Under the pieces are notes generated by a model that saw only the letters and a list, made by a program, of their open reading frames with translations, had not been told where the DNA came from and searched no databases. A DNA stretch of 64,000 nucleotides from Bacteroidota bacterium. Its GTDB lineage: Bacteria; Bacteroidota; Bacteroidia; Chitinophagales; BACL12. Below, one piece after another: positions 24,995 to 36,800 of this stretch. Each line of letters opens with the position of its first letter. Within the stretch, counting starts at the first letter, position 1. The position numbers were made by a program, and so were the translations under genes. The stretch lies in NCBI GenBank assembly GCA_016715425.1, contig JADKAC010000007.1, forward strand, positions 366,807 through 430,806, read 5' to 3'.

Positions 24995-27900
24995 ATGAAA
25001 CTGATAAAAAAAATAAAAGAAGAAGTTACCGAAGCATACGACACCTGGTTAAATAGTTATTTAAATGGTGATGTTAAAACATATAATTCGTACTTAGATG
25101 ATGCCTACCATTTTATCGGCTCAACCAACAATGAAGAATTTTTAAATCGGAAGGACACAACTATTTTTTTTAAAGCCACTGCCGATCAACTTGCTGGGAA
25201 AACGGATATAAAAAATAAGACTCGCATAATTGAAATTTTTGATGGTTTAGTTTTTATTACTGAAATTTTTGATGCCTATTTTTTGATGGAATCAGAATGG
25301 GCTTACTATGGCAAATTTCGGTTTACATCTGTGCTTCAAAAAAAATCGGAAGGTTGGCGATTTATCTATCAGCATTTTTCAATGCCCGATTCAAAAGCAC
25401 AAGAAGGTGAAACGCTAGGTGGGGAAAAAGTAAGTAAAGAAAATCAAGAATTAAGAGATGCGATTAAAAGAAGAACTGCAGAATTAGAAATAAAAAACCG
25501 TGAACTGGAAATAGAAACATCACTTGAACGAGTGAGAGCGCAAGCGATGGCAATGCATCAGCCAGACGACCTATTGAACATCTGCAAAACTTTATATAAA
25601 GAATTCAATACGCTTGGATTCGGCGAGATGCGCAATACAATGATTAATATTCACAATGATGCTGACAAATCATTTATCAACTATGATTATTCAGATGAGA
25701 TTGGCAAAACCACAAATCACTTAACATACACTATTCATCCACTTGTAGAAAAACAAATAAAAAAAATACGAAGTGCCAAAGATGCTTTTTCTGAAACATA
25801 CTTCGAAGGGAAGGATTTAACGGAATGGAAAAAATTCAGAAAAAAAATTGGTGAAAAAACTGATTCAAGACTTGCTACAACTAAAGGCCTCTACTATTAT
25901 TTTTACTCTATCGGTATAGGTTCTATCGGCATTTCCACCTTTGGCCCTATCAGTAGTGAGAAAAAAATATTGCTAAAACGCTTCCGCAATGTTTTTAATC
26001 TTTCCTATCAACGCTATATAGATATTGCAAACGCTGAAGCACAAGCGAAAGAAGCAAGAATAGAAACAGCACTTGAAAGAGTAAGAGCAATTGCAATGGC
26101 TATGCGCAAGCCCGAAGATTTAGCGAGTATTGGAGAAACATTATTTACTGAATTAAAAGCATTGAATTTTGCCGATATACGGAATACAGAAATGATAATT
26201 AATAATGATAGCAAAGAGACTATTAAAAGCTATTATTATTCTGACTATGGCATCACCGGCTTTATTGAAATGAGTTACAAAACAAATCCCGTTTTACAAA
26301 AATGGATAGATGATTTGAAAAAAGCAGATGATGCATTTGCCGAAGTGATTATTCCGAAAAATGAAATGAAAGCATGGATACAATTTCGTGAATCAATTGG
26401 TTATTTGCCTGACCCTAAATTGAATAAAGCAACCTCTGTATATTATTATTCTTATTCAATAGGTTTGGGCGCATTAAGTATTTCATCTTTTCAAGCAATA
26501 AGCGAAGAACAAGTTAAAATATTAGAACGCTTCCGCAATGTTTTTAATCTTTCTTATCAGCGCTATTCAGATATTGCGCAAGCAAAACTACAAGCAAGAG
26601 AAGCTGAAATAGAACTTGCATTGGAAAGAGTGAGAGCAAGAACTATGGCAATGCAACATAGTGATGAATTACAGGATGCAGCTATTATTCTTTTTCAGCA
26701 ATTAAAAAACCTGGGTATAGAAACAGGCAGTTGTGGTTTTAATATCTGGGATGAAAATGAAAAAACCGCAACTGTTTGGATGAGTTCACCAGAGGGAAGT
26801 TTACAAGCACCATTCACACTACCACATACAGAAAGTAAAATATATAAAGAAGTAATTTCTGCAAAGAAAAATAATGAAGATTTCAAGGTAATAGTAGTAA
26901 AAGGTAAAGCATTAATAAAACATTTTGATTATTTAATTACACTTACAGGCATTGGAGAAGTAATAAAAAAATTGAGAGAAAGCAATTATGTTTTTCCAGA
27001 GAAAATGATTTACCATTTTGCATTTTTCAATAATGGATATTTAACATTTCATACGCACGAATCTGTTACAGAAGCACATGCTATTTTCAAACGTTTTGCC
27101 AAAGTATTTGAACAGACTTATACACGATTTATTGATTTGCAAAAAGCAGAAGCCAGTGCAAAAGAAGCACAGATAGAAGCCGCACTTGAAAAAGTACGGA
27201 GCCGTTCGCTGGCTATGCACAAAGCAGAAGAATTGGGCGAAGTGGTTACGGTTATTGTTGAAAAAATGAGGGAGTTGAATCTACCGGTTGATGATGGAGT
27301 GGCACTTGTTACACATATTGAAGGTTCAAAAAATCAGATAGAGTGGCTGGAAAATCCTGGTTTCCCTTCTGCCATTAAATTTTATCAAACTTATTTTGAT
27401 CATCCTATACTTTCTGATTATTGGAAAGCTAAAATGGAAGGTTTGGATTTCATTGCTCCCAGATACACTGCTGAAGAAAGCCGATCTTTTTTAAATCATA
27501 TTTTTCAATTTAGCGACTATAAACATACACCTCAGGAAATAAAAGACTATTGTCTTGCTGCTAACACTTATTCTTATTCAGCGGCCTTTCAGAAAAATTC
27601 GTCCATATTCATCAATGATTATTCCGGTAGATCACTTTCGGAACAGGAAATTAATTTAGTCATACGCTTTTCAAAAGTATTTGAACAAACCTATACCCGT
27701 TTCCTGGATCTGCAAAAAGCAGAAGCACAGGCAAGAGAAGCACAGATAGAAGCGGCGCTGGAAAAAGTGAGGAGCCATTCCATGGGTATGCAAAAAAGTG
27801 AAGAGCTTAAAGACGTTATAAAAATTGTGTATCAGCAACTCACCAGTTTAAAAATTAATTTAGATCACGCAGGTTTTGTTGTTGATTATAAACCAAAAGA

Positions 27901-30253
27901 TGATTGGCATTTTTGGATTGCAGATGAGCAAGATATTCCTTCTAAAATAACGCATCCCTATTTTGAATCTGTTTGGGCAAATCAATTTAATGCTGCAAAA
28001 GAAAAAGACGAAGATTACTTTACCACCAATTTAAATTTTGAAGAAAAAAATAAATTTTACAATCAGCTTCTATCATATGTTCCCGATTTACCGAAAGCAT
28101 CAATAGATTTTTATTTAAGCTGTCCGGGTCTGGCAGCAGCTACTGTTTTATTTGATAATGCTTCCCTCTACATGGAGAACTTTTCAGGCATCCCTTATTC
28201 CGATGAAGAGAATAAAATATTAATGCGTTTTGGAAAAGTATTTCAACAAACATATACCCGTTTCCTCGATCTGCAAAAAGCAGAGGCACAGACAAAAGAA
28301 GCTAAAATAGAAGCTTCATTAGAAAAGGTAAGATCTGTTACACTTGGTTTGCAAAAATCGGATGAGTTATTAGAAATAACTCAAGTGTTGTACGATCAAT
28401 TATATGAACTTGGATTTAAAAATATTCGCAATTCCATTATAGATATTCATAACGAAGAAAATGAAACTTTTTTAGATTATGATTACTCTCCTGAAATGGG
28501 TAAAAGCATAACATTGATGTCGTACTATGATCATCCAATTATTGAAAAACAAGTGCGAAAAATGGAATCCAGCAATGATGCTTTTTTTGAAATAATTTTG
28601 GAAGGACAAGACCTACAAGACCTTATTGATCTACGCATAAAAAATGGTGAAGAAGAAGATACCCGATTATTAAATATCAATCAACTTACTTATAACTTTT
28701 ATTCATTTGGTGATGGTGGAATCGGCTTATCTAACTTCGGCATATTAAGCGATGAACAAAAATTAGTTTTAAAAAGATTTAGAAATGTATTTGCATTTGC
28801 ATACAAGAGATATAAAGATTTAGCACAAGCAGAAGCACAGGCTAAAGAAGCACAAATACAACTTGCTTTAGAAAGAGTGCGGGCAAGAACTATGGCTATG
28901 CAAAGTTCAGATGAACTTGCAGAAACATCGGTAGTAGTGTTTCAACAATTGATGCATCTTGGTTTAAAACCCAATCGTTTATTTATTGGAATAATTAAGG
29001 AGGAAAACGGCAACATAGAAGCATGGGCAACCAATGAAGATGGGACTAAGATTGCAAATCATTTTGTTTTAAACATAGAAAAAAATGCATCTGTAAAAAA
29101 AATGTACAATGGTTGGAAAGAAAAGAAAACCACTTTAACTATTGACATGCAAGGTGAAGAATTAAAAAACTACTTTCATTATCTCGCCGAAGAAATGCAA
29201 ATACCATTTAAAGACGGACTATCTCAAAATCGTAGAATACAAACTATTGCATATTTCTCAAAAGGATTTATTGGTATTGCTTCACCAGAGGAACAAGCGG
29301 AAGAAACAACAAAATTGTTAGAACGTTTTGCAGCAGTATTCAATCTTACTTTCACTCGGTTTAATGATTTAAAAATTGCCGAAGCACATGCTATTCAGGC
29401 AGAAGAGGATTTAATTAAATTACAGACAGAAAAGAAAAGAGCAGAAGAAGCATTGATTGAATTAAAGTCAACACAATCTCAACTTATTCAGGCAGAAAAA
29501 ATGGCTTCACTTGGTGAGTTGACAGCAGGCATTGCTCATGAAATTCAAAACCCATTAAACTTCGTAAATAATTTTTCCGAAGTGAGTAAAGAATTGTTGG
29601 ATGAAATGAAAGATGAATTGGAAAAAGGTAATCTTGATGATGCAAAAGAAATCATGAAAGATATAATTCAAAATCTTGAAAAAATTAATCACCATGGCAA
29701 ACGAGCAGATGGTATTGTAAAAGGAATGTTACAACATTCAAGAAGCAGCAGCGGAATAAAAGAGCCAACAGATATTAATGTAGTTTGTGATGAATATTTA
29801 AGATTAAGTTATCATGGGTTGAGAGCAAAAGACAAATCGTTTAATGCAAATATGAAAACAGATTTTGACTTAAGCATTTCAAAAATTAATATCATACCAC
29901 AGGATATTGGCAGAGTAATTTTAAATCTGTTGACCAATGCATTTTATGCTGTTGATGAAAAGAAAAAATCTGGTTTAATAAAATATGAACCCACTGTCTC
30001 AATCACTACAAAAAGGATTGGTGTTATAGTAGAAATTAAAGTAAGTGATAATGGCAATGGTATACCTCAAAAAGTATTGGATAAAATTTTTCAACCATTC
30101 TTCACAACAAAACCAACCGGACAAGGTACAGGTTTAGGATTGAGTTTGAGTTATGATATTATTACAAAAGGACATGGTGGAGAATTGAAAGTGGAAACAA
30201 AAGAAGGTGAAGGAACAACATTTATAATTCAATTGTCAGTCAAAAAACAATAA
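24995..30253 (+). CDS. Giant cytosolic histidine kinase: NTF2-like domain, seven GAF-like repeats, kinase core
   Basis: 1752 aa without membrane helices. Residues ~1-130 look like an NTF2/SnoaL-type (DUF4440-like) domain (EAYDTWLNSYLNGDVKTYNSYL, EGWRFIYQHFS). Seven ~185-residue repeats follow, beginning near 177, 359, 542, 730, 921, 1108 and 1291. Each starts with a signalling helix of the type LERVRARTMAM and has a GAF-like alpha/beta body ending FxRFxxVFxxxYxRxxDLxxAEAQAKEA. The kinase core begins near 1500: SEKMASLGELTAGIAHEIQNP-type H-box (His ~1515), LLTNAFYAV N-box, DNGNGIP and GTGLGLSLSYDI. It overlaps the next kinase gene by 1 bp. Ligands are unknown. It is probably the first sensor of a five-kinase operon. 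Confidence 0.87.
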   Translation: MKLIKKIKEEVTEAYDTWLNSYLNGDVKTYNSYLDDAYHFIGSTNNEEFLNRKDTTIFFKATADQLAGKTDIKNKTRIIEIFDGLVFITEIFDAYFLMESEWAYYGKFRFTSVLQKKSEGWRFIYQHFSMPDSKAQEGETLGGEKVSKENQELRDAIKRRTAELEIKNRELEIETSLERVRAQAMAMHQPDDLLNICKTLYKEFNTLGFGEMRNTMINIHNDADKSFINYDYSDEIGKTTNHLTYTIHPLVEKQIKKIRSAKDAFSETYFEGKDLTEWKKFRKKIGEKTDSRLATTKGLYYYFYSIGIGSIGISTFGPISSEKKILLKRFRNVFNLSYQRYIDIANAEAQAKEARIETALERVRAIAMAMRKPEDLASIGETLFTELKALNFADIRNTEMIINNDSKETIKSYYYSDYGITGFIEMSYKTNPVLQKWIDDLKKADDAFAEVIIPKNEMKAWIQFRESIGYLPDPKLNKATSVYYYSYSIGLGALSISSFQAISEEQVKILERFRNVFNLSYQRYSDIAQAKLQAREAEIELALERVRARTMAMQHSDELQDAAIILFQQLKNLGIETGSCGFNIWDENEKTATVWMSSPEGSLQAPFTLPHTESKIYKEVISAKKNNEDFKVIVVKGKALIKHFDYLITLTGIGEVIKKLRESNYVFPEKMIYHFAFFNNGYLTFHTHESVTEAHAIFKRFAKVFEQTYTRFIDLQKAEASAKEAQIEAALEKVRSRSLAMHKAEELGEVVTVIVEKMRELNLPVDDGVALVTHIEGSKNQIEWLENPGFPSAIKFYQTYFDHPILSDYWKAKMEGLDFIAPRYTAEESRSFLNHIFQFSDYKHTPQEIKDYCLAANTYSYSAAFQKNSSIFINDYSGRSLSEQEINLVIRFSKVFEQTYTRFLDLQKAEAQAREAQIEAALEKVRSHSMGMQKSEELKDVIKIVYQQLTSLKINLDHAGFVVDYKPKDDWHFWIADEQDIPSKITHPYFESVWANQFNAAKEKDEDYFTTNLNFEEKNKFYNQLLSYVPDLPKASIDFYLSCPGLAAATVLFDNASLYMENFSGIPYSDEENKILMRFGKVFQQTYTRFLDLQKAEAQTKEAKIEASLEKVRSVTLGLQKSDELLEITQVLYDQLYELGFKNIRNSIIDIHNEENETFLDYDYSPEMGKSITLMSYYDHPIIEKQVRKMESSNDAFFEIILEGQDLQDLIDLRIKNGEEEDTRLLNINQLTYNFYSFGDGGIGLSNFGILSDEQKLVLKRFRNVFAFAYKRYKDLAQAEAQAKEAQIQLALERVRARTMAMQSSDELAETSVVVFQQLMHLGLKPNRLFIGIIKEENGNIEAWATNEDGTKIANHFVLNIEKNASVKKMYNGWKEKKTTLTIDMQGEELKNYFHYLAEEMQIPFKDGLSQNRRIQTIAYFSKGFIGIASPEEQAEETTKLLERFAAVFNLTFTRFNDLKIAEAHAIQAEEDLIKLQTEKKRAEEALIELKSTQSQLIQAEKMASLGELTAGIAHEIQNPLNFVNNFSEVSKELLDEMKDELEKGNLDDAKEIMKDIIQNLEKINHHGKRADGIVKGMLQHSRSSSGIKEPTDINVVCDEYLRLSYHGLRAKDKSFNANMKTDFDLSISKINIIPQDIGRVILNLLTNAFYAVDEKKKSGLIKYEPTVSITTKRIGVIVEIKVSDNGNGIPQKVLDKIFQPFFTTKPTGQGTGLGLSLSYDIITKGHGGELKVETKEGEGTTFIIQLSVKKQ

Positions 30254-33200
30254 TGAAAAAAATTTTTCTTGCTGTACTAATTTTTCAAATAGGTATTGCA
30301 CAAGCGCAAAATAAAAAACCATATTTTAATACCATAACTGTTCAGGATGGATTACCGGAAGCATATATTCAATCCTATTTAGAAGATAATAAGGGGTATT
30401 TATGGTTGGGTACTCAAAATGGATTAGTTAGGTATGATGGATATTATCTTAAACCATATCCTATGTTAAGTGAAAAAGGAATTCAAATTCCCACTAATTC
30501 TATTAAACATTTACTTCAAGATAGGAATGGAAAAATTTGGGCATTCACCGGTCAAAATGGTATCTATTATTATGATTCTAATACAGATAAATTTGAAGGT
30601 ATTTCCATTGATCAAAAATTGGCAGACACACTGAAGAGCAGCTCTGTAATAGCATGGGAAGCAGATAATCAAAATAATATTTATTGGTTATTGATAAATA
30701 AATACAATACCAATAAAATGCACTTATACAGATTCAATTCGCTCGAAGCTAATTTGGAAGAATATGGATCCGAAGAAAAGGAGAAAAATTATTTGGCATT
30801 AAATAATAACGGAAATATTGTAAAAGATAATGCCGGAATAATTTGGATTTACAACGACAGTTTGGTGAGCTATTTTGATACTACTTCACACTCCTTTAAA
30901 CCCTACTTTGATTTATCACAATATTTAAAAAATCACATGTTTGTCGGCATTACTAAAGATCCTATTACCCCGGACATACTTTGGTTAAATACATACGCAT
31001 CCAATAATACTAATCATATAAATCCTACATTAGTAGGCAGAGATATTATACAATTAAATACTAAAACAAAAGCGTATATCGTATTTAGTCCTGATAGCAA
31101 TGACCAGAATGCACTAGCATTTAATTGTATAAATATTCTCACAGATTCATTGAAAAGATTGTGGTTTGCCACTGAACATGGCATTTCATTATTTAATCAT
31201 AATAACAGCACATTTACCAACTATGTAATTCCTTTTGAAAAAGGCACCATTAACACTACTTATATACGTACACTAGTAGCAGATAACGTTGGGAATTTAT
31301 GGCTTGGAGGTACTTTTTCCGGCATTTGCTATTTAGATACCAAAACGGCTTTAGCAACTATTTATCCAAGCGATAATGAAGAAGGAAATTTGCCGAAGTT
31401 TCAGTTTATCAATACATTATTTTACGATAGGTATGGTACACTTTGGGTTAATACGCCCTGGTCTGGAATCTCTTATATTAATAATCAAAAAACATTATTT
31501 GCTACTCAATCTATTAACCCGAATGAAATATCTGCTATAAAAGAAAGTAATACCTCTAACTTCAGAATTGTTGGGTCGCACGCAGATAGTATTGGCTTTA
31601 TTGCAGATAATATTAGCTTATTTGCATGGCATCCTGAGACAAACAAATTCAGTAACATTGATATTAATCAAAAGGAAGTCTACAAAAATATCACTCAGGT
31701 AATTGTAGGTATAGATGGCAATATATGGATAAGTACTTGGTCTGCAGGTTTGTTTCGTTATAACCCTAAAACAAAATTAGTAACTCAATTTAAAAATGAT
31801 CCTAATGACAGTACTTCCATTTTAAGTAATACAATTCGAAAAATTATTTCGGACAAAAATGGAAATATATGGATAGGAACATATAGCAATGGCCTGTGCA
31901 GTTTTAATATTCAAACTCAAAAGTTTACACGATATCCTTATATCATTAATGATGGTGAAATGAAACCCAATAATAAATTGGATGATGATCAAATTAGCAG
32001 TATGCTTTTTGATGATGAAGGTATATTATGGATAGGTACTAACAATGGTGGATTAAATCGTTTTGATATAAAAACAAATCAATTTAAAAGTTACTTAGAT
32101 AATGATCAGGGTTTTTATTGTGTAATCAGCTTATTAGAAGACAGTAAAAAAAGACTTTGGGTAGGTACATATTTATCCGGCCTGTTTTTGTTCGACAAAA
32201 ATACCGGCACATTAACAAAATATTCTGAACAAGATGGCCTATTGCATAATACAGTCCAATATCTAAAGGAAGATAATGCTGGTAATATTTGGTGTGGTTC
32301 AGAACGTGGATTTTCAAGGCTTAACCCTGAGGATAAAAGTATAGTTGTTTTTGACAATTTATCAAAACATTTAGCAGGTGCAAGACAAAATTTAATATAT
32401 GTAGATTCCATCGGCACTTTTTATATAAACTTATCAAAAGGTATCATGTCTTTTAACCCAGCAGACATAAAAGCGAATATGGTTCCTCCTTCCGTAGTTA
32501 TTGAATCCGTCCGATATCAACCTGATGGTGCTGACTTTGGAAAGGACACTATTGTATATACTGAAGTAAATCAAAAAATTGTATTGAGATATAATGAGAA
32601 TAGAATTAATTTTCAATACGTGGCTTTGCATTTTGTAGATGCAGAAAATAATCAATATGCTTATCAATTAGTGGGTTATGATAAAGATTGGATACAGGCA
32701 GGTACACAACGTAATGCTACTTATACCAACCTCTCTCCCGGCACTTATACTTTTAAAGTAAAGGCTGCAAACAGCGATGGAGTTTGGAACAACACAGGAA
32801 CAAGTATTACAATAAAAATTCTTCCTCCCTGGTGGAAAACCTGGTGGGCTTATGTGCTATATATTCTTATAATTAGTGCAAGCATCAGAGGGTATATTCA
32901 CTACCGGTCAAAAGCATTACGCAAAAAGAATTTAGTATTAGAGGAGAAAGTAACTCATAGAACAAAACAACTACAAGAATCTATAGAGAATTTAAAAACT
33001 ACCCAATCACAATTAGTGCAATCAGAAAAAATGGCTTCACTTGGTGAGTTAACCGCAGGCATTGCACATGAAATTCAAAATCCATTAAACTTTGTAAATA
33101 ATTTTTCGGAGGTGAATACAGAATTAATTGATGAACTAAAAACAGAATTAGCAATTGGCAATAAGCAATTAGCAATAGAATTAGCGGATGATATAAAAGC

Positions 33201-33777
33201 AAATGAACAAAAAATAAATCATCATGGCAAAAGAGCAGATGCAATTGTAAAGGGTATGTTGCAACATTCAAGAAGCAGTACAGGCAGAAAAGAGCTTTCA
33301 GATATTAATGCATTATGCGATGAATATCTTCGTCTCTCCTATCATGGATTACGAGCTAAGGATAAAACATTTAATGCAACAATGAAAACTGATTTTGATA
33401 ACAGCATTGGAGAAATAAATATTATATCACAAGATATAGGAAGAGTAATTCTGAATTTATTGACGAATGCATTTTATGCTGTAAGCGAAAAGAAAAAACA
33501 GTTAGGAGATGGATATGAACCCACCGTTTCTATCAATACAAGGGAAGTGAATAAGCATATTGAGATACATGTAAGTGATAACGGAAACGGCATCCCTCAA
33601 AAAGTATTAGATAAAATATTCCAACCATTCTTCACTACCAAACCAACAGGACAAGGAACAGGATTGGGATTGAGCTTGAGTTATGATATTATTACAAAAG
33701 GACATGGCGGTGAATTAAAAGTGGAGACGAAAGAAGGAGAAGGAAGTGTGTTTATTATTTTGTTACCTGTTGTCTGA
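30253..33777 (+). CDS. Propeller-type (Reg_prop/Y_Y_Y) transmembrane histidine kinase
   Basis: 1174 aa. The signal peptide MKKIFLAVLIFQIGIAQAQ is followed by two-component-regulator propeller blades (ITVQDGLPEAYIQSYLEDN, GYLWLGTQNGLVRYDG, GNIWIGTYSNGLCSF, GILWIGTNNGGLNRFD) over ~700 residues. A Y_Y_Y domain (NRINFQYVALHF, YKVKAANSDGVWN-like), one membrane helix near 865-885, a coiled coil and the shared kinase core (His ~938) complete it. Unlike the hybrid sensors of Bacteroides polysaccharide loci, it has no receiver or AraC domain. Propeller kinases of this type sense periplasmic ligands, often glycans. It starts on the last base of the previous gene's stop codon. Confidence 0.9.
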   Translation: MKKIFLAVLIFQIGIAQAQNKKPYFNTITVQDGLPEAYIQSYLEDNKGYLWLGTQNGLVRYDGYYLKPYPMLSEKGIQIPTNSIKHLLQDRNGKIWAFTGQNGIYYYDSNTDKFEGISIDQKLADTLKSSSVIAWEADNQNNIYWLLINKYNTNKMHLYRFNSLEANLEEYGSEEKEKNYLALNNNGNIVKDNAGIIWIYNDSLVSYFDTTSHSFKPYFDLSQYLKNHMFVGITKDPITPDILWLNTYASNNTNHINPTLVGRDIIQLNTKTKAYIVFSPDSNDQNALAFNCINILTDSLKRLWFATEHGISLFNHNNSTFTNYVIPFEKGTINTTYIRTLVADNVGNLWLGGTFSGICYLDTKTALATIYPSDNEEGNLPKFQFINTLFYDRYGTLWVNTPWSGISYINNQKTLFATQSINPNEISAIKESNTSNFRIVGSHADSIGFIADNISLFAWHPETNKFSNIDINQKEVYKNITQVIVGIDGNIWISTWSAGLFRYNPKTKLVTQFKNDPNDSTSILSNTIRKIISDKNGNIWIGTYSNGLCSFNIQTQKFTRYPYIINDGEMKPNNKLDDDQISSMLFDDEGILWIGTNNGGLNRFDIKTNQFKSYLDNDQGFYCVISLLEDSKKRLWVGTYLSGLFLFDKNTGTLTKYSEQDGLLHNTVQYLKEDNAGNIWCGSERGFSRLNPEDKSIVVFDNLSKHLAGARQNLIYVDSIGTFYINLSKGIMSFNPADIKANMVPPSVVIESVRYQPDGADFGKDTIVYTEVNQKIVLRYNENRINFQYVALHFVDAENNQYAYQLVGYDKDWIQAGTQRNATYTNLSPGTYTFKVKAANSDGVWNNTGTSITIKILPPWWKTWWAYVLYILIISASIRGYIHYRSKALRKKNLVLEEKVTHRTKQLQESIENLKTTQSQLVQSEKMASLGELTAGIAHEIQNPLNFVNNFSEVNTELIDELKTELAIGNKQLAIELADDIKANEQKINHHGKRADAIVKGMLQHSRSSTGRKELSDINALCDEYLRLSYHGLRAKDKTFNATMKTDFDNSIGEINIISQDIGRVILNLLTNAFYAVSEKKKQLGDGYEPTVSINTREVNKHIEIHVSDNGNGIPQKVLDKIFQPFFTTKPTGQGTGLGLSLSYDIITKGHGGELKVETKEGEGSVFIILLPVV

Positions 33778-33849
33778 ATCACGGTTAAATATTTTAGTGC
33801 TAATATTAATATTCTATTAAAATCACGGGGTACATATAAAACAAAAAAC

Positions 33850-36800
33850 ATGCAGTCTGGAAATGAAGCAAATAGCAATGAAATTGATTTACTCAAGAAT
33901 AAGCTGGCTCAGCGAGAAGCTGAGTTGGCAATCATCAGCAGTGTAAGTGAAGCGATTTCGCAACAATTAGATATTTCAAGTATTACCAAAATTATTGGCG
34001 ATAAAGTAAGAGAAATTTTCAAGTCGGAAGTAACAGAAATATTATTGTTGGAAAAGGAAACCAACACTATCCATATTCCTTATTCTTATTATCGTGATTA
34101 TCAAAATGCAGAATCATTTTCGATTGGTGAAGGTCTTACATCTAAAATTATCAAATCACGCAAACCTCTTGTTTTAGGTTCGTTCGCAGAACAGGAAAAA
34201 TTAGGCGTTATTGCACAAACTGAAGAAGAAAAAACAGAAACCTATATCGGCGTTCCTATTATCATTGGGGAAAATGTGTTGGGTGTTGTTAGTATTCAAA
34301 GTTATAATCAAAATGATTTTGATACTGATAAAGTACAACTCCTTTCCATTCTTTCCACCAATATGGGAACAGCCATTCAAAATGCACGACTTTTTGAAGA
34401 AACCTCCAGACTTTTAACTGAAACGGAACAACGCTCTGCTGAATTAGCAATCATCAATAGTGTGGGTGAAGCGATGTCAAAAGAATTAGATGTAAGTACT
34501 GTTACAAAAATTGTTGGTGATAAAGTAAAAGAAATATTTAAGGCGGAAGTAACTGAAATTCTATTATTGAATGAAGGCTCATCAATGATAAGTGTTCCTT
34601 ACTCCTTTTATGGCGGTTATGAAACAGTGGAACCATTTGAGTTAGGTACAGGATTAACATCAAAGGTTATTCACTCACGCAAACCTTTATTATTAGGTGA
34701 TTATATAGAACAACAACAACAGGGTGCTATAATAGATACCAATATTGGCGATGCAGATATTACTGAAACGTATCTCGGAATTCCTATCCTGTTTAATAAT
34801 AATATATTAGGTGTGGTAAGTATTCAGAGTTATAAACGCAATGCCTATTCCGATACAGATGTGCGATTGCTGACTACGCTTTCTGCGAATATGGGCATTG
34901 CTCTGCAAAATGCCCGATTATTTGTTGAAGCAAAATCATTATTGGAAGAATCGAAACAACGTGCAATTGAACTTGGAATAATAAATAGTGTGGGCGAAGG
35001 ACTTGCAAAGCAATTAGATTTTCAAAGCATTGTTGATTTGGTTGGTGAAAAAATTCGAGAAGTATTTAATGCACAAATAGTTTCTATTTCCACTTATGAC
35101 AATTCCAATTCTGAATTTGTGCATCACAGATATGTAGTTGAAAAAAATAACAGATTTTATTTTGATAAGCCAAGTCCGATTGATATTGACAGAAAAGAAA
35201 TTATCGAAAAAAGGATAACACTCATTTTTGGAACAAGTGAAGAAATTATTGCACATAGTGGAGAAGGAATATTGGATGGAGAGATGCCCCAATCATTTAT
35301 GGGCGTTCCTATTGTTCATAATAATGTTGCTACGGGAGTAATTACAGTTCAAGACCTGGATCAAAAGAAGCTCTATTCTGAAAAGGATGGACAACTTCTG
35401 CTCACACTTGCATCAAATATGGGAGTTGCATTAGAAAATGCAAGGTTATTTGAAGAAACTTCTCGTCTGTTAAACGAAACACAACAACGCAATGCAGAAC
35501 TTGCAATTTTAAATGGCATTCAGGAAGGTCTGGTAGAAGAATTAAATTTCAATTCAATCATAAATTTGGTCGGTGATAAATTTAGAGAAGCACTCAAACT
35601 AAAAGATATCGGAATACGAATTTATGATAAAGAAAAAAACACTTTACACTTTCCATATGAATACGAACATGGAGAACGATTAGAAATTCCTTCCGGTGAT
35701 CCAACTCCATATTCTAAGTATGTTATAGATACAGGAAAGGTTTTGATACTTAATAAAAATACCGAAGAGGAAGCAGCAAAACTTGGTATTAGCGGTTCCA
35801 TTACCATTCCAGGTACAGATAAAAGCAAATCATTGATAATGGTGCCGATTATTGTTGGCAATGAAACTAAAGGATTGATTCGTGTAGAGAATTATCTGCA
35901 AGAAGATGCATTCAGCGAATCAGAAGTACGCCTATTAACTACTGTTTCAAATACAATGAGTATGGCTCTGGAAAATGCGAGATTATTTGATGAAAGTAAA
36001 AAGAGAGCTGCAGAATTAGGTTCGGTAAATAGTATTAGCCAGGCAATTGCCGGGCATCTCGAAATTGATAAACTCATTTATTTAGTTGGCGAAAAAGTGC
36101 GGACATTATTTAATGCAGATATCGTCTATCTCGCTCTTTTAGATAAAGAAAACAGCATCATTAATTTTCCTTATGGTTATGGAGATGAATATCCTCCTCT
36201 ACCGTTAGGTGAAGGACTCACATCGCAGATTTTTTTAAAGAAAAAACCATTGCTCTTGAATAATGAAGTAGGAAAGAAAACACAAGAATTAGGTGTTGAG
36301 CGTATTGGAACAAAAGCCAGTTCTTATTTAGGTGTTCCAATATTTGTGGGTGAAGAAATTATTGGCGTATTGAGTGTGCAAGGTACCGAAAAGGAAAATA
36401 TATTTAATATGGATGATATGCGATTGCTGAGTACAATTGCTGCCCATGTTGGTATTGCTATCAATAATGCAAATTCATATAAAAAATTGAATAGTACACT
36501 TGCCGATTTGCAGGCTACACAAAATCAACTTATCCAATCTGAAAAAATGGCTTCGCTCGGAGAACTTACAGCAGGGATTGCACATGAAATTCAAAACCCA
36601 TTAAACTTTGTAAATAATTTCTCGGAAGTAAATGCAGAGTTAATTGACGAATTAAATGAAGAAGCCGATAAAGGAAATTTATCTGAAGTAAAAGCAATTG
36701 CAAAAGACATTAAAGAAAATGAACAAAAAATAAATCATCATGGTAAGCGAGCAGATGCAATTGTGAAAGGTATGTTGCAACACAGTCGCAGCAGCAGCGC

